From: Luteimonas granuli
GTDB lineage: Bacteria > Pseudomonadota > Gammaproteobacteria > Xanthomonadales > Xanthomonadaceae
Assembly (NCBI RefSeq): GCF_007795095.1
Contig: NZ_CP042218.1
Location: 806,001-870,000, forward strand
Length of the DNA stretch: 64,000 nucleotides
Reading direction: 5' to 3'
Of the stretch, positions 25,535 through 35,024 are shown in pieces. The notes beneath the pieces were generated by a model. It did no database searches. It was not told where the DNA came from and saw nothing but the letters and a program-made list of their open reading frames with translations. A program made the position numbers and the translations under genes. Positions within the stretch are counted from its first letter, which is position 1; each line of letters opens with the position of its first letter.

Positions 25535-27337
25535 TCAGCCGGCGCGGGATGCCTGTTCCTTCGCCGAGGAGATGAACGCCCGCACTTCCTCCTCCAGCAC
25601 CGGCAACGGCACCGAGCCCAGGCGCAGGATGGTGTCGTGGAAGGCCTTCTGGTCGAAGCCGGCGCCGAGTTCGCGCTCGGCCTCCGCGCGCAGGTCGCGG
25701 ATGGTCCGGTAGCCGATGTAGTACGACAGCGCCTGGCCTGGCCAGGAGATGTAGCGGTCGACCTCGTTGACGATGTCGTGCCGCGCCAGCGCGGTGTGGT
25801 CGGCCAGGTACTCGATGGCCTGCTCGCGGCTCCAGCCGAACTCGTGGATGCCGGTGTCGATCACCAGCCGCGCCGCGCGCCACATCTCGAAGGTCAGCCG
25901 GCCGAAATCCTCGTAGGGGGTCTCGTAGATGCCCATGCGCGTGCCCAGCCACTCGGTGTACAGCGCCCAGCCCTCGCCGTAGCCGGAGAAGTAGGTGCTG
26001 GAGCGGAACTCCGGACGCTCCGGTGCCTCCAGCGCCAGCGCCGCCTGCAGGCTGTGGCCCGGCGAACATTCGTGCAGCACCAGCGCCGGGAGGTTGTACA
26101 GCGGCCGCGACGGCAGGTCCCATGTGTTGAACCAGCACGCATCCAGCCCGCCGCGGCCGGCGGTGTAGGTGGGCGCGATGTCGTCGGCCACCGGCAGGAT
26201 GGTGTAGCGATAGCGTGGCAGCGTGCCCAGCACGTGCTTCAGCTGGCCGTCGACCTTCTTCGCCACCCAGGCCGCGGTGGCCAGCAGCTCGCGCGGGGTC
26301 CGGGCGTAGAACTTCGGGTCCGAACGCAGATAGGCCAGGAATTCCTCGAACGAACCCTCGAAGCCGGCCCGGGCCATGACCTCGCGCATCTCCGCCGAGA
26401 TCCGCGCCACTTCGGCCAGGCCGAGCTCGTGGATCTCGCGCGGCTCCATGTCGCGGGTCACGTACTCGCGGATCTGCGTGCGGTAGAACGCCGCGCCGTC
26501 GGGCAGCGCGCTCGCTGCGATGGTGGTGCGCGTGCGCGGCAGGTATTCCCCGCGCATGTAGGACAGCAGGCGGCGGTAGGCCGGCACCACCTGCTCCAGC
26601 ACCACCTGCCGGCCTTCCTCGCGCAGCCGCGCGCGCACGGGTTCCGGCAGCGAAGAGGGGATGGCGTCGAAGGCATCCAGGAGCGGGTTGCCCGCGCCTT
26701 CCAGCGTGTAGGGCTCGATGGTGGTGTCGCGGTTGTCGAGCGTCGCGCGCGGCACGCTCCAGCCACGGGCGAGCCCGCGCTCCATGTTGTCGATGTGCTC
26801 GCCGAACAGGCGCGGCAGGTCGCGCAGGCGGCCGATGTAGTTCCGCCACTCGCTCTCGTCGTGCCAGGGCTGGCGCGGGGCGAAGCCGGCCCAGAAGAAG
26901 GTGTCGCTGTTGAACGGCGCTTCCCAGGTGCGGCGAACCGCGTTCTCGTGGTCGGCCGCGATGGTGGCGCGGAAGACCTCGAGGTTGATCCGGTCCTCGC
27001 GCGAGAGGCCGTCGACGGGAATCGCGTCGAGCTTCGCCAGGGTGTCGGCCCAGTACGCGGCCCGGCGCGACCAGGCCTCCGGCGTGTTCGAAGGCAGGCG
27101 GTCGCCCGCGCGCCGGCGGCCGTCGACGCGGGTATAGCCGTACTCGCGCTCGCTCCAGGCGCTGTGGGCGTCGAACAGCGCGTGCAGCGCCGCTGCCGAC
27201 GCGTCCACTGCAGACGCGGCCTGCGCACCCGGCGCGGGATCCTGCGCCTCTGCGCCATGGGGCATGCCCGCCGCGGCGAGCACCGAGAAAACGAGCAGCG
27301 CGGGAACGCGCAGGCGGCTGTGACTGCTGGACAGCAT
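25535..27337 (-). CDS. Exported DUF885-family metallopeptidase-like protein
   Basis: 600 residues. The N-terminus (RLRVPALLVFSVLAAAGM then AEAQ) is a signal peptide. The body is the long helical fold of DUF885, with the motif VLHECSPGHSLQ (HExxxGH) giving the likely zinc site and STYFSGYGEGWALYTEWLG after it, the usual second half of the active site. Proteins of this kind are thought to be periplasmic or secreted peptidases distantly related to M32-like carboxypeptidases. The length is normal. It stands as a single gene, its 3' end facing the second palindromic repeat. Confidence 0.88.
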   Translation of the reverse strand: MLSSSHSRLRVPALLVFSVLAAAGMPHGAEAQDPAPGAQAASAVDASAAALHALFDAHSAWSEREYGYTRVDGRRRAGDRLPSNTPEAWSRRAAYWADTLAKLDAIPVDGLSREDRINLEVFRATIAADHENAVRRTWEAPFNSDTFFWAGFAPRQPWHDESEWRNYIGRLRDLPRLFGEHIDNMERGLARGWSVPRATLDNRDTTIEPYTLEGAGNPLLDAFDAIPSSLPEPVRARLREEGRQVVLEQVVPAYRRLLSYMRGEYLPRTRTTIAASALPDGAAFYRTQIREYVTRDMEPREIHELGLAEVARISAEMREVMARAGFEGSFEEFLAYLRSDPKFYARTPRELLATAAWVAKKVDGQLKHVLGTLPRYRYTILPVADDIAPTYTAGRGGLDACWFNTWDLPSRPLYNLPALVLHECSPGHSLQAALALEAPERPEFRSSTYFSGYGEGWALYTEWLGTRMGIYETPYEDFGRLTFEMWRAARLVIDTGIHEFGWSREQAIEYLADHTALARHDIVNEVDRYISWPGQALSYYIGYRTIRDLRAEAERELGAGFDQKAFHDTILRLGSVPLPVLEEEVRAFISSAKEQASRAG

Positions 27338-27382
27338 GCAAGGTCTCCTTCGACAGGAGGACGAGTATGCCCAATCCGTCGC

Positions 27383-28408
27383 CTAGCCGTGGTTGGTGTA
27401 GGACGCGTTTCCCAGCCCGGTGCCGATCGTGAGCACGCCCCAGCGGCGCAGCGCGCGCATCCGCGGCCGCTGGCTGAGCCCCTGCACCACGGCATCGTTG
27501 TGCAACAGCACTCGCGGCGCTCGTCCGCGAACCGGCGCCAGCCATGCGCCCAGCGCCTCGGCGATGAAGAAGTCGTCGGACTCCCAGTCGCCCGGCAGGT
27601 TCTGGGTGCCGTTGCGCAGGTGGCCGCCACGGTCGACCTCGCCCGGGCAGGCGATGCCCACGAACGGCGCGAGGTCGATGCCCCGGGTGCGTGCGTGCGC
27701 GGACAGGCCGTTGAGCATCGCGGCCAGCCGGCGCATGGCGGCGTCGCGGTCCGGCGCGTCGTCGGCATGGCGCCACTGCGCATGCTCGAGCACGCGCGCC
27801 CGGCCGCCGCTGCGGTCCTCGTCCAGGCGCGGCTCCACGATCCCGCAACGGATGTTGGTCCCGCCGATGTCCACCGCGAGGAAGGCCTGCCGCCTCAGCG
27901 CGCTGTCCGGCGCCAGCTGCACCCAGCCCAGCAGCCCGCCCTCGTCGCTGTCGTGGCCGAGCAGGCGCAGGCGCACACCCGTCCGCGCGAGACGCAGCAG
28001 GCGCGCCGCGCGGCGGATCGCCAGCCGCCCCGCCTCGTGATCCGGGAACCCGCCGCCCAGGACGATGTGGCGCACGCCGCGCCATTCCGGCTGCGCGATG
28101 AAGGTGCGCACCACCGCCGCCAGCGAGCGTGCATATTCCTCCACGGCCAGGTGCACGATGTGTGCGGCATCCGGGTCGCCGCCCACCAGGACCATGTCGA
28201 TGTCGCGCTTGCCCACTTCCTGGCTGGGCGTGCGTCCGAAGGGATCGCGTACGCAGGTGCCGTGCAGGCGGCGCGCCTGGTCGAGCAGCTCGCGGAACGC
28301 GGTCTGGCTGGCGCGGTCGCCGACGAAGCCGCCGTCGGGATGGCTCAGGGGCAGGTTCCAGCTGTCGATGCTGACGCCCCTGCCACGGGTCGCCGCATGT
28401 CGCGCCAT
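27383..28408 (-). CDS. ROK-like sugar kinase-fold protein with N-terminal extension
   Basis: 341 residues from the ATG at 28408, five bases after the stop of the pyridoxamine-oxidase-like gene, so they are probably one transcript. The second half shows the ROK ATP-binding signature VDIGGTNIRCGIV and a later LTIGTGLGNASY, with FVGIACPGEVD between. The first 150 residues (FRELLDQARRLHG and VGGDPDAAHIVHLAVEEYARSLA) are not a standard ROK N-terminus. They may form another actin-like half. The usual zinc-binding Cys cluster of ROK repressors is absent. A sugar kinase role is possible but the substrate is unknown. Confidence 0.65.
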   Translation of the reverse strand: MARHAATRGRGVSIDSWNLPLSHPDGGFVGDRASQTAFRELLDQARRLHGTCVRDPFGRTPSQEVGKRDIDMVLVGGDPDAAHIVHLAVEEYARSLAAVVRTFIAQPEWRGVRHIVLGGGFPDHEAGRLAIRRAARLLRLARTGVRLRLLGHDSDEGGLLGWVQLAPDSALRRQAFLAVDIGGTNIRCGIVEPRLDEDRSGGRARVLEHAQWRHADDAPDRDAAMRRLAAMLNGLSAHARTRGIDLAPFVGIACPGEVDRGGHLRNGTQNLPGDWESDDFFIAEALGAWLAPVRGRAPRVLLHNDAVVQGLSQRPRMRALRRWGVLTIGTGLGNASYTNHG

Positions 28409-28413
28409 CGCGT

Positions 28414-28899
28414 TCAGCCCAGGTCGACCCGGCCGACCTTGTCGCGGTACTCCTTCTTCGGATCCGCGCCCAGCAGCATCTTCACGCCGGCGAGCATGCT
28501 GCTGGCGTCCATCCAGACTTCCGCGTCTTCGGCGTCCAGGCGCAGCAGGCGGATCTTCGGATCCTCCTTGCCCTCGAACCAGGCGGCGATGAAGGGATTC
28601 CACAGCCGCTCGATCACGGCGCGGTCGGTGTCCACGCGCAGCGCGCCGCGGATGCTGGCGAACAGATCATGGCCCTTCGACGCGAAGCCGGCGATCGCGC
28701 GGCCGCTGCCGGTTCCCAGCTGCTTCACCAGCGCGTTGTCGGTCGAGGTGAAGAACCAGATCGGCGAGCGCCGTTCCTCGGACAATGCAGTCATCGGACG
28801 CGCGTGGCCGTCCTCCTGGCCGTCGAGGCCGAGCAGCATGGTGCGGTCGCCTTCCAGCGCCTTCCAGAACTTCTCTTCGAGTTCGCGGGGGTCGGTCAT
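28414..28899 (-). CDS. Pyridoxamine 5'-phosphate oxidase-like (general stress protein 26-like) protein
   Basis: 161 residues from the ATG at 28899, with GGAG upstream. The split-barrel flavin fold is indicated by TMLLGLDGQEDGHARPMTALSEE, SPIWFFTSTDNALVKQLG and a C-terminal RLLRLDAEDAEVWMD. Family members bind FMN or related flavins and are often stress-induced. It does not look like true PdxH, which is longer and has different phosphate-binding residues. It is followed closely by the ROK-like gene. Earlier in-frame Met codons lack a binding site. Confidence 0.85.
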   Translation of the reverse strand: MTDPRELEEKFWKALEGDRTMLLGLDGQEDGHARPMTALSEERRSPIWFFTSTDNALVKQLGTGSGRAIAGFASKGHDLFASIRGALRVDTDRAVIERLWNPFIAAWFEGKEDPKIRLLRLDAEDAEVWMDASSMLAGVKMLLGADPKKEYRDKVGRVDLG

Positions 28900-28996
28900 C
28901 GTGGGCTCCAGTGGTGGGGTCTCCCATCCAAGCACCGCAGCGGTGACAGCGACGTTGGCAACACGCGCTACTGCCTCCGCACCGCCCATGATCTGC

Positions 28997-29064
28997 AGGA
29001 GCGGCTATAGCCGCGATCGCCTGCACCGGAACGTCACGCATTCGCGGCTGTAGCCGCTCCTACA
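28997..29064. repeat. REP-like palindromic pair
   Basis: Two copies in opposite orientation of a unit reading AGGAGCGGCTATAGCCGCGA (28997-29016) and, reversed, TCGCGGCTGTAGCCGCTCCT (29042-29061), 25 bases apart. Similar GGAGCGGCTATAGCCGC units are common REP elements in xanthomonads and pseudomonads. They lie between two minus-strand genes. Confidence 0.8.
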
Positions 29065-29076
29065 AGGGCGGAGAGG

Positions 29077-30030
29077 TCAGGCGATGTCGGGGAGCGGGCA
29101 CACGCGGGTGTCCGCTTCATCCCGGTCCTGCAGCGCCTCAAGCAGCCCGCACAGGCTGCGCAGGTCCTGGGCGTTGTGCAGACCGACGCGGCGCAGCTTC
29201 GCCGCGCTGCCGCCGCGCAGGTAGGACAGCCAGGCACCGGGAGCTTCCGCGCCCGGCAGGTCGTCCTCGCGCAGCACGCCGAGCAGTTCGCGCTCCGCGG
29301 TGGCCAGCCGGCAATTGGCCCAGACGCCGCGGTAGCGCCGGCGCACCGGATGCAGCAGGTCGATGTGCCGCCGATCGATCACCGGATCCGACAGCCGGGC
29401 CAGGCGGTAACGCGTGGACAGCAGCGGCCGGTCGTAGCTCTTGCCGTTGTAGCTGACCAGCACCGTCTCCGCGTCCAGCCAACCGGCGAAGGCGCGCAGC
29501 ATCGCCTCCTCCGCGGCCAGCCGGGTGATGCAGAGCTGGCGGATGCGCAACCCGCCGCCGCGCCAGTCGGCGGCACCGATCATGAACGCGCGGGTGCCGG
29601 TGCCGCCCGCAAGACCGGTGGTCTCGGTGTCGAAGGCCAGCAGGCGCTCGCGGACGATGGCGTCCTGGCCGATGCCCTGCAGGGGCAGCACACCCTCGCC
29701 CTCCGGCCATGGCGTCCACTGCTCGTGGTAGCGCAGGCCGGGCGCGATCTCTTCGCCCGGCAGCGCGCGGTCGATGCTGCGCGGCGCCGCAGCGAGCGTC
29801 GGCGCGCGGATCTTCAGCAGCGTCCGGAGCTGGGCGATCGTGGCTTCGCGCGCGCTCGCGCCGGGCGTGCCGCCGGGTCGGTACCGCGCCGTGGCTTCGT
29901 GCAATGACACCGGGACCCTGGCGTCGTCGCGAGGCGTCTCGTTCGCCGCATCCGCGACGCGCCCCGCGGCGGCAGGGCCGACGCCGGCCTGCCGGCGCAG
30001 GCCGGCCAGCTTCTTCGCCAGCGCGCTCAT
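29077..30030 (-). CDS. mrfB: MrfB/YprB-like RNase H-fold exonuclease
   Basis: 317 residues. The RNase_H_2/YprB domain starts at LLAFDTETTGLAGGTGTRAF (first catalytic D and E in DTET). It continues through VLVSYNGKSYDRPLL and IDLLHPVRRRYRG and ends with NAQDLRSLCGLLEAL, which carries the last catalytic Asp. In Bacillus subtilis MrfB (YprB) is a 3'-5' exonuclease that works with helicase MrfA (YprA) on mitomycin crosslinks without UvrABC. The ATG overlaps the mrfA stop (ATGA at 30027-30030), matching that partnership. The N-terminal 100 residues are Ala/Arg-rich and lack a known fold. The function is drawn from homologues. Confidence 0.85.
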   Translation of the reverse strand: MSALAKKLAGLRRQAGVGPAAAGRVADAANETPRDDARVPVSLHEATARYRPGGTPGASAREATIAQLRTLLKIRAPTLAAAPRSIDRALPGEEIAPGLRYHEQWTPWPEGEGVLPLQGIGQDAIVRERLLAFDTETTGLAGGTGTRAFMIGAADWRGGGLRIRQLCITRLAAEEAMLRAFAGWLDAETVLVSYNGKSYDRPLLSTRYRLARLSDPVIDRRHIDLLHPVRRRYRGVWANCRLATAERELLGVLREDDLPGAEAPGAWLSYLRGGSAAKLRRVGLHNAQDLRSLCGLLEALQDRDEADTRVCPLPDIA

Positions 30031-32501
30031 GCCGCGGCCAGCAGGTCGAGCACGCGCAGGGCCAGGTCACGCGGCGTCGCCGCGGCGCCCTCGTCGGCTT
30101 CGAGGATCGGCCCCACGCAGGCCGGACAGCCCGCATGACAGTCGCAGTCCGTTACCACGGCGCGCGCACGGGCGACGAGTTCGTCGCGACGCTCGTACAG
30201 CGGCGAGGACAGACCGACACCGCCGGGGTAGTTGTCGTAGAGGTACAGCGTGGGCGTGAAGCGGCCCGCGCCGTCGAGCACCTGCAGGCCGTCTCCCGCA
30301 TTGGCGCCCGCATCGCCTGCGCCCGCCCAGGGCATCGCGTCGTCCTGTGGCAACCGACCACCTTCCGCGCCGCGCAGTTGCCCGCGGCCGCGGGCGTCCC
30401 GGCCCGCGAACCACGCACCATCGCCGCTGCCCACCGCCTTCAGCAGGTCGCGCGACTCCGCCATCACCGACACCTGCGCCACGAGATGCAGCGCGTGCGC
30501 CGCCCCCAGGAAGCCGTCCAGCGCCTCGTGCCGCATCGCGAACGCATCCTCCAGCACCCGCTGCGGCAGTTGCCACCACACCGCGCTGGTGTGCAGCTCC
30601 TGGTCGGGCAGCGTCACCGGCCCGTAGCCGATGTTCTCGTGGGTGTGGAAGCGGATCTTCTTGTAGCCCGACACCCGGCGCAGCACGTGCACTTCGCCCA
30701 GGTGCGCCGAGCCCTGCCCCGCCGGCGCCTGCTCGGCGTCGTCGAGCACCTTCAGCTTCGTGTAGTCGATCGCGTCGGTGTAGTAGTCCACGTGCGTGCG
30801 CTGCACGTAGGCCTTGCGGCCCTCCCAGTCCAGCCGCTCCACCTGGAAGGGCTCCGACTGGATCATGTGGATCGCGCCCTCGTACAGGGTCAGTGCCGCG
30901 GCGGAATAGTCGACTTCGGCCACGATCACCTGGCGGCCGTCGGTGCGGTCGACGACCACGAAATTGCCGTCGGCCACCGAGCGGAGGTTCACCGCCTGCG
31001 CGGGGTAGCTGTCGGCGATCCATTCCCAGCGCTCGCCCTCATGGTGCAGCACGCCGCTCTCGGCCAGCACCTCCAGCCAGGGGCCGGGATCGACCGGGCC
31101 GAACGCGTCGCCGTCGCGGAACGGCAGCTCGAAGGCGGCGCAGCGCACGTGGTCGAGCAGGATCAGCGGCTGGTCGGGTTCGATCCGCGCGTGCTCCGGG
31201 TTCGACGCGGCGAAGAATTCCGGATGCCGCACGACGTACTGGTCCAGCGCTTCCGAACTCGCCACCAGGACGCCCAGCGAGGGCTGCTGCCGGCGCCCGG
31301 CGCGGCCGAAACGCTGCCAGGTCGCGGAGATGCTGCCCGGGTAGCCGTTGAGCACCACCACGTCCAGGCTGCCGATGTCCACGCCAAGCTCCAGCGCGGA
31401 CGTGCTGACGATGCCGTCGATACGCCCCGCGCGCATGTCCTGCTCCACCGCGCGCCGTTCGGTCGGCAGATACCCGCCGCGATAGCCGCGGATGCGCTTC
31501 GGCTTGCGCGGGTCGTGGTCGAAGACCTCCTTCAGGTACTTGGTCAGCACCTCGACCATCAGCCGCGACTGGCAAAAGACCAGGGTCTTGAGCCCGGCGC
31601 GGATCGCCAGCCGGGCGATGCGGTTCGACTGCGAGCGCGCCGAGGCGCGGATGCCGAGGTCGGGGTTCACCACCGGCGGGTTCCACAGCAGCACGTGCCG
31701 GTCGCCGCGCGGCGCGCCGCTGGCCTCGATCACTTCGACCTCGTCCACGCCGGCTTCGATCAGCGCGCGCCCGTGCTCCCCGGCGTTGCCGATGGTCGCC
31801 GAGCACAGGATGAAGGTCGGCGAGGCGCCGTAGAAGTCGCACACCCGCCGCAGCCGGCGGATCACGTTGGCGACGTGGCTGCCGAACACGCCGCGGTAGG
31901 TATGGATCTCGTCGATCACCACGTAGCGCAGGTTCTCGAAGAACTGCGCCCACTTGGTGTGGTGCGGCAGGATGCCCTGGTGGAGCATGTCCGGATTGCT
32001 GACCACGATGTCGCCGCTGTTCCGGATCGCGCGCCGCGCGTCGCCCGGCGTGTCGCCGTCGAAGGTGGCCGCGCGCAGGCCCAGGCCGCCGGCGTGGTTG
32101 AGCTCCAGAAGTTCGGACACCTGGTCCTGCGCCAGCGCCTTGGTCGGGAACAGGTACAGCGCCTTGCCGCGTTCGTGGAGCGCGCTGGCGACCACCGGCA
32201 GCGTGTAGCACAGCGACTTGCCCGAAGCGGTGGGCGTGGCGACGACGAGGTGGCGGCCCTCGCGGGTCGCCTCCCAGGCCCGCGCCTGGTGGCTGTACAG
32301 GCGTTCGATGCCGCGCGCGCGCAGGGCGCGGGCCAGGGGTCCGGGCAGGTCGTCCGGCAAGGGCGCGTAGTCGCCATCCTGGCCGGGCACGACCAGGCTG
32401 CCCGTGACCCGTCCGGGGTACTTCGCCTCCAGCTTCGCGGCGAGGGTGTCGCCACCGATGGGGGCCAGCCCCACGGCGGCGGGTCGGACGATGGCGTTCA
32501 A
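30027..32501 (-). CDS. mrfA: MrfA/YprA-like DEAD/DEAH helicase with C-terminal zinc cluster
   Basis: 824 residues. Helicase motif I ATPTASGKSLCY, motif II VVIDEIHTYRG, motif III LCSATIGN and motif VI QRFGRAGRR are all visible. The C-terminal third is the DUF1998/MZB region, with the cysteine cluster DCDCHAGCPACVG near the end. MrfA is a 3'-5' superfamily 2 helicase that opens DNA near interstrand crosslinks and hands it to MrfB. It is translationally coupled to mrfB. The gene is intact and of the usual length. It is divergent from dbpA, with a 162-base spacer. Confidence 0.9.
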   Translation of the reverse strand: MNAIVRPAAVGLAPIGGDTLAAKLEAKYPGRVTGSLVVPGQDGDYAPLPDDLPGPLARALRARGIERLYSHQARAWEATREGRHLVVATPTASGKSLCYTLPVVASALHERGKALYLFPTKALAQDQVSELLELNHAGGLGLRAATFDGDTPGDARRAIRNSGDIVVSNPDMLHQGILPHHTKWAQFFENLRYVVIDEIHTYRGVFGSHVANVIRRLRRVCDFYGASPTFILCSATIGNAGEHGRALIEAGVDEVEVIEASGAPRGDRHVLLWNPPVVNPDLGIRASARSQSNRIARLAIRAGLKTLVFCQSRLMVEVLTKYLKEVFDHDPRKPKRIRGYRGGYLPTERRAVEQDMRAGRIDGIVSTSALELGVDIGSLDVVVLNGYPGSISATWQRFGRAGRRQQPSLGVLVASSEALDQYVVRHPEFFAASNPEHARIEPDQPLILLDHVRCAAFELPFRDGDAFGPVDPGPWLEVLAESGVLHHEGERWEWIADSYPAQAVNLRSVADGNFVVVDRTDGRQVIVAEVDYSAAALTLYEGAIHMIQSEPFQVERLDWEGRKAYVQRTHVDYYTDAIDYTKLKVLDDAEQAPAGQGSAHLGEVHVLRRVSGYKKIRFHTHENIGYGPVTLPDQELHTSAVWWQLPQRVLEDAFAMRHEALDGFLGAAHALHLVAQVSVMAESRDLLKAVGSGDGAWFAGRDARGRGQLRGAEGGRLPQDDAMPWAGAGDAGANAGDGLQVLDGAGRFTPTLYLYDNYPGGVGLSSPLYERRDELVARARAVVTDCDCHAGCPACVGPILEADEGAAATPRDLALRVLDLLAAA

Positions 32502-32663
32502 GGAGGAGAGGCTCCGGCGTGGCTGGGGCAGGCAGCCTGCGCAGGGGCGGTCTCACGTCCTGCGACTGCGCTCCCCTGCGGTCCGCGCACGGCCCGGGCG
32601 CGGCGCAACGGCATCCGTGACGACGAGGCGCGCGGGCGGTGCCGATGCTGCGATCATGGCGCC

Positions 32664-34052
32664 ATGGACAATGCCGCCGCACCCGCCTTCTCGACCCTCC
32701 CGCTGCCCGACGCGCTGCTGCGCGGCGTGGACGCGCTCGGCTACACCGCAATGACGCCGGTGCAGGCCCTCTCCCTTCCGCCGATCCTCGAAGGCCGCGA
32801 CCTGATCGCCCAGGCCCCGACCGGCAGCGGCAAGACCGCCGCGTTCGGGCTGGGACTGCTGCATCGGCTGGATCCGGGACGCGTATCGACGCAGGCGCTC
32901 GTGCTCTGTCCCACGCGGGAACTTGCCGAACAGGTCGGCGGCCAGCTGCGCCGGCTGGCCAGCGGCGTTCCGAACGTCAAGCTGAGCGTGCTGTGCGGCG
33001 GCATCCCGCTGGCGCCACAGCTGGCCTCGCTGGCGCACGCGCCGCACGTGGTCGTGGGCACGCCGGGCCGCATCCTGGAGCTGCTCGGCCAGGGCGCGCT
33101 GGAACTCGGCGGCGTGCGCGGCTTCGTGCTGGACGAGGCCGACCGCATGCTCGACATGGGCTTCGAGGACCAGATCCGCGACATCGCGCGCCATGTTCCG
33201 CGCGCCTGCCAGCGGCTGCTGTTCTCGGCCACCTTCCCCGACGCGATCCGCGCGCTGGGCAAGGCGATGCTCCGCGACCCGGCCGAGGTCAGCGTGCAGG
33301 GCGCCGCCCACGCCCCGGCGATCGAACAGCGCATCGTCGACGTCGACCCCGCGCGCAAGGCGCCGCTGCTGGCGGCGCTGCTGCTCGAGCACCGGCCGGA
33401 GTCCTGCGTGGTGTTCTGCAACATGCGCCGCGACGTCGACGAGGTCGCCGGCTCGCTGGCGCACTACGGCTTCGACGCCCTCGCGCTGCACGGCGACATG
33501 GAGCAGCGCGACCGCAGCGAGACCCTGCTGCGCTTCGCCAACCGCAGCTGCAACGTGCTGGTCGCCAGCGACGTCGCCGCCCGCGGCCTGGACATCGACG
33601 ACCTGGCGGCGGTGGTGAACTACGACGTGCCGTCGGACCCCGATACCTACCTGCACCGCATCGGCCGTACCGGCCGCGCCGGCCGCGAGGGCCTCGCCCT
33701 GACCCTGTGCACGCCACAGGAACTGAAGCGGATGGAGGCCATCGAGGACCGTCTCCAGCGCATGCTGCCGCGCGACCGCGTGCAAGCGGCCGAGGGCCGG
33801 CCGAAGGGCGTGCCCCGTGCTGCGATGCAGACCCTGCGCATCGACGCCGGCAAGGGCGACAAGCTGCGCCCCGGCGACATCCTTGGCGCGCTGACCGGTG
33901 ACGCCGGCCTGTCGGTCAAGGCGGTCGGGAAGATCGACGTCCTGCCCACCCGGTCCTACGTCGCGATCGCTCGCGCGCAGGCGCCGCAGGCGCTGGCGCG
34001 GCTGCGGGAAGGAAAGGTCAAGGGGCGGCGCTTCCGGGTCGCCGCGCTCTAG
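32664..34052 (+). CDS. dbpA: ATP-dependent RNA helicase DbpA
   Basis: 462 residues from the ATG at 32664. The Q motif region (AMTPVQALSLPPI), motif I APTGSGKTAAFG, DEAD box LDEADRMLDMGF, SAT motif and HRIGRTGRAGREG are complete. The final 70 residues (KLRPGDILGALTGDAG, KIDVLPTRSYVAI) form the RNA-binding domain of DbpA that recognises hairpin 92 of 23S rRNA. The enzyme remodels the peptidyl transferase region during 50S assembly. Very long open frames on the other strand here are shadows caused by the GC-rich code. The gene stands alone and converges with the ATP-grasp gene. Confidence 0.93.
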   Translation: MDNAAAPAFSTLPLPDALLRGVDALGYTAMTPVQALSLPPILEGRDLIAQAPTGSGKTAAFGLGLLHRLDPGRVSTQALVLCPTRELAEQVGGQLRRLASGVPNVKLSVLCGGIPLAPQLASLAHAPHVVVGTPGRILELLGQGALELGGVRGFVLDEADRMLDMGFEDQIRDIARHVPRACQRLLFSATFPDAIRALGKAMLRDPAEVSVQGAAHAPAIEQRIVDVDPARKAPLLAALLLEHRPESCVVFCNMRRDVDEVAGSLAHYGFDALALHGDMEQRDRSETLLRFANRSCNVLVASDVAARGLDIDDLAAVVNYDVPSDPDTYLHRIGRTGRAGREGLALTLCTPQELKRMEAIEDRLQRMLPRDRVQAAEGRPKGVPRAAMQTLRIDAGKGDKLRPGDILGALTGDAGLSVKAVGKIDVLPTRSYVAIARAQAPQALARLREGKVKGRRFRVAAL

Positions 34053-34089
34053 GGCGCGTCCCCCCCGGACACGCGGCCGGCCGGGTGTT

Positions 34090-35024
34090 TCAGAGCCGCG
34101 CGCGCAGCGCCTGGCGAAGGCGGCGCCCCGGCCGGGGTCGACGCCCAGGTAGAAGTCGGGCTCGATCAGCTCGGCCTCCATCAGCAGCCAGCGACCGTCG
34201 ACGTCCGGCACCATGTCGATCCGCGCGTAGAGCAGCGGTCCGTCGATGGCGGCCAGCGTGCGTCCGGCGAGCTCCAGCGCATCGGCCGGCGGTTCCGCGA
34301 CACAGGTGTACTGCCCGCCGAACGTGCTCTGGACGCGAAAGTCTCCCGGCACGGGACGCTTGTTCACCACGTGCGAGAGCCGGCCGCCGAAGTACAGGAA
34401 CGAGGTTTCTCCCTCGGTGGCGATCGTGGGCAGGAACGGCTGCACCAGCATCTCCGGAGCCTCGTGGCCGGCCCCGCAGCCGCCCCCGCCGTCGCTGCCG
34501 ACATGCACCTCGACTCCATACCCGGCGACCACGGCGTCGATTTCGCCGCGGCCGAAGCGTCGGGTCTTCCAGGCTCCGCCCGACACGGAAGGCTTGATGA
34601 TGAGTTCCTCCGCGCCGGTACGGTCGAACATGCGCTCCAGCTGCGCCCGTTCCGGCCGCGTCGTCCACTCGGTGCACGGTATCGCGACGCCGCGCTCGGC
34701 CAGTTCCGCGAGGTAGCGCTTGTCCGAGTTCCAGGCCAGCACCTCCGGCGGGTTGGAGACGGGCAGGCGAGCCTGTCGCCAGGCCGCGCATGCCCGCAGC
34801 CAGCGGGCATGGTCGACGTGGTAGGACCAGGCCAGCAGCGGCAGCACGTGGGCGAAGTCGCGAAGCGCGCCGGCGTCGTCGATGTGCGCCGTCCATGGCA
34901 GCGGCGTGGTGTTGATCCCCTCCTCCGCGAGCGCCTGCTGCAGTCGCGCCAGCACGACCGGCCAGTCGTTCGCATACTCGGTCCTGGAGGGATCCGGCGT
35001 CAGGATCGCGACGTCGGCGCTCAT
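34090..35024 (-). CDS. ATP-grasp (RimK/GshB-like) ligase, frame break near the C-terminus
   Basis: About 311 residues are intended. Residues from EELIIKPSVSGGAWKT through EGETSFLYFGGRLSHVVNKRP to LYARIDMVPDVDGRWLLMEAELIEPDFYL show the ATP-grasp fold with its last metal-binding Glu residues. These proteins join an amine or amino acid to a carboxylate using ATP. The reading frame runs past the expected end because one base seems missing at about 34110-34112; with it, the chain ends FARALRARL and stops at 34090. The ATG overlaps the permease stop by ATGA, so the ligase and the transporter are coupled. The substrate is unknown. Confidence 0.7.

Noticed and set aside
29709..34052. A 1447-codon open frame on the plus strand
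   Set aside because: Only its last 462 codons (from 32664) are a real gene, dbpA. The rest is the antisense shadow of mrfA and mrfB in GC-rich code.
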